Below, piece by piece: positions 49,333 through 59,200 of a stretch of 64,000 nucleotides of DNA. Below the pieces are notes generated by a model that saw only the letters and a list, made by a program, of their open reading frames with translations, was not told the origin of the DNA and ran no database searches. Source of the DNA: Gymnopilus junonius (lineage: Eukaryota; Basidiomycota; Agaricomycetes; Agaricales; Galerinaceae); contig JADNYJ010000134.1 of the NCBI GenBank assembly GCA_015501075.1, forward strand, positions 1 through 64,000. Direction: 5' to 3'. A program made the position numbers and the translations under genes. Position 1 is the first letter of the stretch, and every line of letters begins with the position of its first letter.

Positions 49333-49924
49333 TTAAGAAAGCGTAAAGAGAAACCAGAAACCGAAAAGAACATCGACAAGGTTGAATGTGGTCTGTGTGG
49401 GAATTATTGGTTGTTCTCTTGTAAGAGGGCATGACCGAGCTCAAATACGCACTGATGTATTGACCCTTCGTAAAAAAAGGGGTTCAAGCCAAACCATACT
49501 TACAATTACATAGATTCTTTACAGATAATTTAATCAGGCTTCAAAGAAGTATCGAGAATTGGTCAACGGAAAGCACGCCTGATTCATAGTGCGAAAGAGA
49601 GTAGACATCTATTAGCGAGAGATAAGAATAACCCAGTACTAACATAACGCAAATACAATGTAGGACTGAGTTGCGGACTTGGCTAAGATAGCTCGAATAA
49701 ACTATCATGCTCAGAAGACTGGCGTGGGTGTGTAATTTGTAAGACAAACAAGTCAACGTGTATTCATTCTTTACGCCATACAAATCACATTTGAATAAAA
49801 CGGCCGGATGCGAATCCTTATCTGATAACAACAATACATTTCATACGGAGCGAATATCTTCTCGACTGGTCATTCATTCCATCGCGACCGCCGACTGGAC
49901 TGTGATAGGATTCGGAGGAGGAAT
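49333..49924. other. Intergenic, nothing recognised
   Basis: Upstream of the F-box gene and downstream of the metallothionein; no other feature. Confidence 0.4.
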
Positions 49925-50200
49925 TTAGCACTTGCACTCTCCCGCCTTGCATCCGCAGCTAGATAAAGATAAAGATAACAAACCCATGGTTAGCTTAATA
50001 AAGAATATCACACTACACCGCAGGCTCACGGGGAGCGTGAGCACTGAGTACGCACCTCGTGCCGCAGCTGCAAGTAGAGCTTCCACAGCCTTCGTGCTGG
50101 TTAACAACGGTGGTGGTCTACCGAGAGTGAAGGGTCAGAAAGCGAAAGCATGAGCATGAGCTACGGAAGGAAGAGGAAGGGCTCAGCGTACAGAGATCAT
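49925..50200 (-). CDS. Metallothionein, 34 residues, three exons
   Basis: Small Cys-rich cytosolic protein that chelates Cu(I) and other metals. Exons are 50192-50200 (nine bases, ATGATCTCT), 50056-50117 and 49925-49958, joined in phase across introns of 74 bases (donor GTACGC, acceptor GGTAG) and 97 bases (donor GTGCGT, acceptor TCTAG). The product ends GCGSSTCSCGTSCGCKAG then ECKC and has seven cysteines in the spacing C-x4-C-x-C-x3-C-x-C-x4-C-x-C, which is the fungal short metallothionein pattern. The N-terminal TTTVVNQHEG stretch matches the usual leader of basidiomycete versions as I remember them. A TATAAAAA box lies 85 bases upstream of the ATG. Too small for ordinary ORF calling. Metal induction is expected from the family; I saw no specific metal-response site. 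Confidence 0.88.
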
Positions 50201-50284
50201 GTTGAGGGTGTTCAAAGTTCGATAAGAGGTTGCTTGGGGTTCAAACGTTCAGATCGGAGTAAAAAAAGACGTCTCAAGCCAGGG

Positions 50285-50292
50285 TTTTTATA
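50285..50292 (-). promoter_or_regulatory. TATA box of the metallothionein gene
   Basis: TATAAAAA on the minus strand, 85 bases before the start codon, followed by a CT-rich leader; a strong TATA box fits an inducible stress gene. Confidence 0.6.
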
Positions 50293-52569
50293 GACAAAAT
50301 CCCAATTGTTTGGAGATATTGTCGAGTCATGCGGTACGCCCGATACACACAGCACCGTACGTAGGTGGCTCTGACAGCTGGATCTGTCATTTCTCTATAG
50401 CCGGGTCTTATAAATAGAAGAAAAAATGAAATAGATGCGATGCTCGCTGCGTTCTCATCCGCACAGTTTTAAGGAATGTGTTGCCCAACTTGGTCTTCAG
50501 AAATACAATAGTTCGCTCTCTCATCAGTGGACTTACGTTGAAGCTGCGGCAATTAAGCCAGATCCAGGTGGGCTACTCCTGACTTTAGACGTGTGGCAGA
50601 TAATCAGAGAATTCCCGAACAAGTCAAGGTACTGATTTTTATGGAGATCTCGAAAGTTTATAGACTGCACGAGTCTGCAGTCATCGTTCTGGATAAAGCA
50701 GTGAAACTGATAAGCTCCGCAGATGGGCAGATAGACTCGGAAATGTCCCGAACTATAAAGCAAGCCAGAGTATCCTGTTGCTGCTTACAGTCATCGATAT
50801 CTTTCGTTTCCCATACGAAATATTCCAGTCCTTTTCGTCCATCAGATTTCTGACCAACAGGGCGAACACCAAGCATGTCCTCGGACCGATGAAATCCTAA
50901 AATACGACAGGAAATAAGTCATGTAAGGATAGTCATGGGTTCCCTTGCCACTATATAGAATGGGGTAGGTGCTTTTCAAAAGACTGGCTACATCTTTCGA
51001 AAGGACAAAGATGTAGTACGGCTTCAAGCCGGCACCTATAAACCAAGGCCCAAGGGTCCCATAAAAGATTAGATTGATAAGGCCAAGAATAGAACGCCAC
51101 TGCGTCTTCTTCTTCTTCCCAACCCCATGATGCGCGCTTTTGGGTTAATCACAAGGACGAGCTTCTTTACGCATAAGCGGAACGTGCTCAAGCTGAAGAG
51201 GAGGCTTGTCAACGTGCGTTGTCATGCATGAAAAGCTGTGAAAATTGTATCTAGGCCAAACCGGTAGCAGACAGACGCATTGGGTATCAATATTGAGGCA
51301 CGGCTAGCTGGATGCCGCCGGGGGGAACGTGCGGTACCTTAGCCCAGCTTCGCGGGTGCAGACTAAAAAAAAAGCGGTGATAAATAAAGGTGAGAAGTAA
51401 AGCAGACAAAGTAGAGGAAAGGAAGAGCAAAACGCATTCAAAACTTGGATCTCTAAATCTCCTCAGGGCGCACGCACCCCCTCCTTTCCAGTCGTACTTA
51501 CTGTCAATCATCTTTTCATTCATTCACCATCTGCCAATGGCCTGCCTTCTTTGGGTGACACTTAATATTAGTGCCTGTTCGGCAACGCGTTGCATTTCAC
51601 ATATACCGGTGTATTCGCCCCTTACAATGCGAGTGCAACGTGAATTTGATGGGATTTGCAATATATCGGTGACATTTTGGCCGTTTCTGTGCGGGCGAAA
51701 TATCACATTTACCCAACGAACGATAAACGACTTGTCTTTTAGCATTCGATTCCGAGCAAGTAGCTATGTAGCATATAGAGTACATAAAAGAGCAATGAGT
51801 TGCAAGTAGAGTTTGATTAGAGTTTCCTAGCCTCGTTTCCGGCCCCCCGTTCCTGAGTCAAGTCCCTCTATATCGAGTTGCGTCTCTCCTTCACCATGAT
51901 CACCCAGTGGCGTGACATCCCTCTAATTAGTAACTGCGATAAGTCGGACTCTGGAGAGTCACACCGACCAACTCACGCGCTACTTATCCAAGTCGTTTTA
52001 TGTACAGAAGAAGCGTGATAAAAGAGGGTGTGAAACGAAGATAACAGAGGCGCGTGCCACAAATCCGATATCTAGACTCTAAAATTTAACGCAATTAATC
52101 AAAAAACCGTGGACAAAAAAAAACAGTTCATTGAAAACGAGAAAAAAGCGAGAATTCAAAGTTTAGCTATCCAAATTCTACTGCGCTGAGGATGGGGGGT
52201 AAGGTAAGTAAATTTGATTCGAAAATTTGAAATTTGAGGAGGAATGAGCGTGCGTGCGTGCGTCTAAATGGATGGGTGGGATCATGATCAAAGGGTAGGT
52301 AGGATACTAGAGATACTAGGGATGCTACGATCTACGATACGGTACGATACATTGCTATGATGAACATGCAAAAAAGAAATTGGGATTGTGGATTGTGGAT
52401 TGTGGGTCGTGGGTCGTGGGTTGGGTAAGAGGGCACAGATGGTGGTGGACGATACACGGTATTGTAACACAAACAACAACAAAGACGGTGACGGTGACGG
52501 AGGAGACAAGCAAGCGTACAACAAGCGTTACAAAAGGTGAGCAGGAAAGGTTGCTGTTGTTGGGCGCAT
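50293..52569. other. Intergenic, no supported gene
   Basis: Short frames at 50435-50853 and 51390-51809 without recognisable products. Contains the GATTGTG microsatellite listed next. Confidence 0.4.
52381..52425. repeat. GATTGTG/GGTCGTG microsatellite
   Basis: Six tandem seven-base units: GGATTGT repeated, grading into GGGTCGT. Confidence 0.7.
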
Positions 52570-55111
52570 TTATGATCTGCCCTTGGTAGCAGTCTTGCTG
52601 AACAGCTTGGCCTTTTCGATAGCAGCGTTACCTATACGAATATTAATCAATCAATCATCAGTCATCAATCAGAAAAACCCAGACTGGAAAGAAAGAAAAA
52701 GACGGGGTGGGGGTACGCACTGCTCTTAACCAAGATCTTCTTGTAATCCGTAATCGAGATATCTTCCTGGTCAGATTCCTGATGTCTTATTGGCGACCTC
52801 CCATAGTTCCTCAGCTACTTGACTGATGAGACCTGCAGGTGCGGAAAGAAAGGAGTAAGGAGTAAAAAACGGAAAAAGGAAAGTGCCATGACGTACGGAA
52901 GTCATGTGACACGATCACAACACCCCCCTCAAACTCCTTGATGGCACTGGCGAGCGCATCGATAGACTCCATGTCCAAGTGATTGGTAGGTTCATCTGAA
53001 AGAACGACAACGTCAGAATATACAGTACGCAAAGGACAAGATGCAGCGGCACGAACCGAGCAAGAGGATGTGAGGGTGCTCCATAGCCAATTGAGCAAAA
53101 ACGACACGATTTCGGAGACCGTCCGAAAGTTGCTTGATAGGCGAAGTTTGATGAGGACCCGAAAGACCAAATCTTCCCAGCTGAGCACGCCACGCCTATA
53201 AAGTACCACAAAAAAGAACATCAACACCCCAAACTAGACTGCATTTGCATTTGCATTTCCAAAGCATCGACTCACCATGAAATCCTTCTCGGGGTACTTT
53301 TCATGGAACAAGCTCTGGAAGTACTCAATCGGCGACTTATCATACGGCAGCTGATCGGCTGAATGTTGCGAGTACTTGGCGAGTTTGAGCGAGGAGTGTT
53401 TGGAGATGGTGCCTTGGCAGGGTTGGAGTACCCCGGTGATTAGATTGAGGAGGGTGGATTTGCCAGCGCCGTTTGCGCCGAGGATGGCGACACGCGAGTC
53501 CATGCTATGGAGGAAGGAGGGTTAGAAAGGCGGGTTAGGATGGGGGAGAGAGCAGGGGAGGAAGAGGAAGAGGAAGAGACGTACTCGATACCGAAAGAGA
53601 GCTTTTCGTATAGATAATCTTCCTTCTTGCCAGAGTAGGAGAATGCCACGTCGGTGAAAGCGATGATGGGTGGGGGCAGTTTGCGAACGTCCTCAAAATT
53701 GAATCTGGAGCGATGAAGAAATAAAGTAAGGGACTGCGATGGAGGTGAATGGATGGAATAGGAACGTACCGGAGTTGTTTCTTGTTCTCGACAGGCTCGA
53801 TAAGTCCCGCTGCCTCCATCTTGTCGATGATCTTTTGCTTGGACTTTGCCTGCTTGACCAGGTTGGCGTAGGTACCAGCTGAAGCGATGAACCTGAAATA
53901 GAATAAATGAGTCATCAGTAGGATGGTCAAAAGACAGTCGGAATGATAGGGTTACTTTTTGATATGGGCAATTTCCTCCTGCTGTTTATGGTACGCTTTC
54001 ATCTGGTTGACCTCGTTCTCCTGCTTCGTCTTGACATAGGTGGAGTAGTTACCGCTGTAGTACAGCAACTTCTTCTTGAACGTGAGATCCATGATGTGCG
54101 TGCAGACATTATCCATGAAATCGGCCGAATGGGAGGTAATAACGAGGATATGGTTGTAAGTCGAGAGGTACGCCTCCAACCAAACAACCGCGCCGAGATC
54201 CAAGTGGTTAGTGGGCTCGTCTAGCAAGAGGAGATGGGGCTTGATAAACAAGGCGCGGGCGAGGGCCACACGCATACGCCAACCACCACTCATGTCCTTC
54301 GTGGGCTTCTTCATCATCTCCTGCGAGAACCCTAGACCGTGCAGGATACTTCCCGCTTTAGCCTCGAACGTGCTTGGGTCCATCTCCTCCAGCTCCTCAT
54401 ACGCAAGGTCAAGAGCACCCTCATCAACGTTGTCTTGTGTTGAGAGATCCTCAATGTAAGCTTCCAGACGGGCGACTTTGGCTTTGGCGGAGGCGACGAT
54501 GAAATCGATAGCGTTGACTTCTGAGGGTTCGGCTTCGCCTCTGACGAGGTAGATGTCGATGTGCGGTGGGATGTCGATGTCGCGCTCAGCGATGGATTGT
54601 AGGAATGTGGACTGAAACAGACAATCGATTAGGAAAAGAATGGAAAAAAAAATGTGGATGAAATGAGGCATTACCTTTCCTGAGCCGTTCTCACCGAGTA
54701 ATCCATATCGATTACCATAGTTGAGGGATACTTCAGCACCTTCGATGAGGAGACGACCGTGGAATGAGAGGGTATACTGGTCCATTTTGATATCGCGACC
54801 TTTTTCGTCGGATACAAGCACACCAGCTGCGCTCCTGCACGGACAAAAAAGTTCAGTTGCGCTGCAACGAAACATACAAGAAGAAAGACGTACCTGTCTG
54901 TAGCGAGACTGAGCTTGGCCATGGACATCAGGTCCTCCTGGCTGCCCGCCTTGCTGTTCAGACCAGACATGCTGGTGAGCGGGGTGCTTGCGCCGCCGTT
55001 GACGGAGCCGGTGGGTGTGGATGTTGAGGGCGAGGCATCTCCAGCGACGCCGGCCGCCTTCTTTGCAGCCTTTTCTGCTAGGCGTTTTTGTTTTGAGGCA
55101 GAGGGAGCCAT
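52570..55111 (-). CDS. ARB1: ABCF-family ATPase, ARB1/ABCF2 type (ribosome biogenesis)
   Basis: A soluble twin-ABC ATPase without membrane spans; yeast Arb1 shuttles and helps 40S and 60S biogenesis. The start is at 55111 ([20 protein letters not shown], a Lys/Ala-rich head). ABC1 has Walker A GENGSGK/ST (split by an intron), signature [15 protein letters not shown] and Walker [13 protein letters not shown]. The linker carries the helical arm ([18 protein letters not shown] then [20 protein letters not shown]). ABC2 has GANGAGKST, the Arb1-type signature [16 protein letters not shown] and [20 protein letters not shown], then [11 protein letters not shown]. There are about ten exons with short introns. 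The C-terminal exon reads [12 protein letters not shown], then loses frame near 52785 and again near 52767 before [14 protein letters not shown]; the last exon gives [15 protein letters not shown]. Two single-base losses explain it. As an essential gene this is likely intact in the organism. Confidence 0.92.
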
Positions 55112-55507
55112 GGGTTGATGGAAGGAGAAAGAGTAAACTACAAATCGATCGTCACCCTTTTCTTTAAATTTTCGATAAGATCAGTCGGACTTACAAATCA
55201 TGTGGCTGTGCGTCTCTGGAGTTTGAATCCGACTCATCCGCTTCATTTCATAGGCTAATCTTCAATGAGTGGGGGGACTCGGTATCATTCAATTATTTCG
55301 TTTCTACGCGTCTATGTGTCTTGACTACTTTACGTAGCTTATGCCACTGCAACTTCCTGTCTACTTTTGCAAACATCGTAGTTCAGAACGGCATCAAATA
55401 GGAATCATCGCGAGCCTGGCTGGGTATACTGGCCTCAGGGCTCCGATATTGGGGACTTCATAGGAAGCGGAGTCTCAGAATTGTGAACAGCAATGCCTTC
55501 CCCAAGT
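55112..55507. other. Intergenic, nothing recognised
   Basis: 5' flank of ARB1 and 3' flank of the next gene; no distinct element. Confidence 0.4.
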
Positions 55508-56226
55508 TCAAAAGTCAAGATCGAACGGATACTCTTTGTCAAACTGCTCCTTGTCCATCGTTTTCGAATACGCATTGATAAAGTCGGTGCATTCCTGGTT
55601 AAGTTCTGTGGAAAACACGAGCTCGTACGCGATCACATAGTAATAGACATGATGCACCGACCTTCCAGAGTCATAGGCCGCGTACACTGCAGAGAATAGT
55701 GGTCCGAGTGTTCGTGCAGGATCGTCAATGACGGAGGTAGACGAACGCCTGCAAATGCAAGATAAAAACGCGTCAGCAAGCGCAATACCACACTACACGC
55801 ACAACAACCCACCTTGTGGGATGACTGAAATGACAATATTCGACCCGCGAAGTTCCGTACCACCTCCTGGAAAGTAGGGGATAAAGGCGGACGTAACGAG
55901 CATCCATTAGGTCCTGTATATCCATACCATCAGTAATCAGACTCGCTCAAAGCCGAACATAGCTAGAACCACCCACCATAAATTCTCCCCCTGCGCAGGC
56001 AACACCATCCCATCCTTCAACTTCAAATCAAAGCTGAACCTCTTCTGCTTCACCTGCGTCTCATAGTCCCTCAGATTAACCTTAGTCCAGATTGCACCCG
56101 CGCAAGTTCAACGGGGACTTCGGAATATCGTCCAAGAAGAGGTCGTTTGGGTTTTCCTGAGGCTGTCACAAAGGTGCGAGAAAGGATAGGGAGAGGACGA
56201 GAGAAGGAGAGGACGCGGGTAGCCAT
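55508..56226 (-). CDS. Protein with Tse2-like ADP-ribosyltransferase-type domain
   Basis: Fungi carry proteins related to the bacterial effector Tse2, placed in the ADP-ribosyltransferase superfamily; their cellular role in fungi is not established. The start is the ATG at 56226, and the N-terminus is Arg/Ser-rich (MATRVLSFSRPLPILSRTF), resembling a mitochondrial targeting peptide. Family-like blocks on successive exons are a DYETQVKQKRFSFDL segment (about 56070), LKDGMVLPAQGEN, GPNGCSLRP (about 55895), VRLPPSLTILHEHSDHYSLQ (about 55735), and a C-terminal exon from about 55595 to the stop at 55508-55510. Introns of about 50-60 bases separate them; one lies at 55600-55660 with a GTCGGT donor. 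The frame after the first exon needs an intron near 56105 that I could not fix exactly. Assignment rests on remembered family pattern and should be checked by profile search. Confidence 0.6.
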
Positions 56227-59200
56227 GTTGCACAGAATAATGAAAATAATGACGAGAAATGGGTACCACGAAATAATTTATTTCTTCAAGTTTCAATTTG
56301 GCAGGTGGGTCTCAGCACGTGATGTCGGCAAAAGGCGACTGGTTCGGGCTTCAGTGCATGAGCTTTAATAAAGCAGCTGCATCCATGTTCTTCTCTAAAA
56401 CCCACCGGACTTTCTTTTCTTCTGATATCGGCGTCTTGACATTGACATGAATCACAAAGTCAAGTAAGATGTTTTGAAGCACCTATCGCAGGGGTATCTC
56501 TCCCCTTCGCTTCACGCAACTCCTCTATGATGCACGTCGGCATGTTTAATAGCCTCTCTCTAGTATTACTGATATTCCTCTTCCGTCACTTATAGGCCAA
56601 GTATCAAAATGCCCAATCGCGCGGATGTCGACGTTGACCTACTATCCCACTGCATAGATGAGTCGATTACTGGAATAAATATAGGTGACTACGGCAGCGC
56701 ACTGAACGCCCAGATGGTACTGTAAACCGTAAGCCCAAGAGCATGCGGGTGGATGATCGTCTCGGGGTGGATGAGGTGGTATGGTGGAGGCCTGAAGGTA
56801 GCGTCATATTCATCTTACGGATGCAACCCTTCTGATTCTTTCAAGACAAAAATCCAAACAATATACGGTCCTACTATATCGTCAATGCACACTGCTGATC
56901 TCAGCTTGAATCGACTCGGCGGGGAATACACAAGTCGGACGCATATCTTAACAGCATTCTTGCTGAGATGACAATTCCTTGCCATAGTATTCCGCAGAGT
57001 CGTCCTAGACCGTTTGGCGCCAGTTGTCCTAGGGTTAGTCAAGCGAAGTCGCTTTGTGGATGTGGATGTGTATGTCGGCAGTTGCGACAGGATGAGAATA
57101 GATCGGAACATGGGCAAACATGTATGTACAGGAAGGATAAGGCTCGCATTGTCAGGCCGCGGCGTCGCAGGTATGGCTGGGGATACATTCGTCTGCTGAT
57201 ATCTCATGTCTTATATCTTATTCCATTCGGGATTTTTCTACAGCTGTTATACACTTCGCCGTCCAGCAAAGCTTTCACTCGTGTCTTTCCCTCAAGGATC
57301 CACTGTACCTATCGATCTGGACTTAAGTGGTTTATCGCAAAAGCTCCAACCAAGCTTACGCCCTTGAGTCTAAGATTCATTCACCCAGCTGCACCCAGAC
57401 TCAATGATCCGCGACTCGGCCTGAACTCAACCCACCGCATATTCTGTGGACCCAACTAACTCCATTGTCCATCGCCTTATTCTTAACTTCCTCATGTGCT
57501 AATCCATCGTTCTCAGTCCTACGGAAATATAAACGGCTGACATGGAGAAGAACAACCAAAGCTTTGTACAGCCCCCTCCTATTAAATTCAGCAGAAACGG
57601 TACAATTATTTACACGCCGCAGTATCCTTACCCGCTGCTCACCGTGTACGTCGGCCTCGGTCCTTTCCAGGTAAGCCTTCTCAAAATCTCAATACATAAA
57701 CGATCAGGAAATAAAATAAAGCCATGTGTATGGAAGTCACCGTCGGCTACTTGCAACTTCGACAATCTCTGCTATCATCTAGCCATCTCACCATCTCACA
57801 TCTAACACCGGGATCTTAAAGTTCAACGTGTAATCCGCACCGCACAACTGAACTGAAGGGGGTTCACCATAGTCACCGAACTTCCTTGGAGTGCTCCGGA
57901 GTTCTATCCGTGGTTCTGGACGACGATTGACGTATTCCACCCCCCAATATGGTAAAATTCGGTCACCGTTCGGAATGGTATGAACACAGTTCTCCCCCAC
58001 CACCCGACGCGTGCTGACCCGGGGTAAGTAAAGCTTCCTTTTTTTTTCTCTAGGTAAAATACTGAACATTAACATTAAGACGTTGGTTCCATGATGTCTC
58101 ATTGAGTGTTGGTATGTTCCTAAAGTCAGAGTTAAATTTTTTTTCGACTGCGAGTTGTTTTTATTAAGCGAAATAATCTGAATCTGAGATTAGGATTGTC
58201 TCCGTCCTCGATTTTTTGCACGATATGGACCCACTAAATTATTACGACTGATGTCAAGACCATAGTGATGCCTAGGAAGGCATAAGGTGCGGCTTTTTTT
58301 TAGTTTCACTTTACTGCAACATCTTAGGACTGGTCGTAATTATTCAATTTCAGTGACGCGCCGGTGTCTTGAAGGAGCTTTAGCGATCATCTACTAACGC
58401 TAATGCTGCGTTGGCCAATTCAGCAGGCACGAGTGTGCTATAAGCAAATTCTTTTTCATTCATTAGAGACCTCTTCTAATGTTTTTCCCTCAGACTAGTA
58501 CATTTGTCCTCTTTAGCTGCAATCAGTGTCTTTCTTGTCATCTCGACATTCAGGGCTTGAAGGACTCCCTCCAATATTACTTCGCCTTCTTGTCGATTTA
58601 ACCTCCCTTTCCTTCCAACTCGCATCGAGCTCCATGGGCAGCTGGATATTTTCCAGATTTTTTTTTCAATTCAACCTTTTGCATGCCATTGCATTCCGAA
58701 ATCGTTTAGTTCATTTCCACTCATTCCGATATTTCTTCACAGCATTCTTGACATTCTCGAGACAGATAAGCACATTGAATTCCTTGTATTCGCTTTCCAA
58801 AAATTTCTTCTTCGCTAATAACACTTTGTTGATCTTCTTTCCTCTCAATTGAATGCTCACGCAGTTCACCATGTATTCTAGAGATTAATTACATTGAAAG
58901 CTCGACGATGGTACGTTAATATGAAAGTGAAAGCCCCTTGAGGTTCTTCAGAGAAATATTTTAGACTTGATGGATTAAGACGATCCACTGATTATATAGG
59001 CTCATCTTGAAATAAACGGAACTCATCCTACGTAAAAGCCGACGACCAATGTTCCTCATAGACTTGCTCCGCTACGCAGGAAAACTGAAAAGCCTTCTGG
59101 AACGGTCCGCTGCACAGAGGATTTCTGCCGCAGATTATGTAGGTCGGCGCCTCCGGCAACTTGTCGTCATCCAGCTGATAAGATCTACTGTACCATTTCG

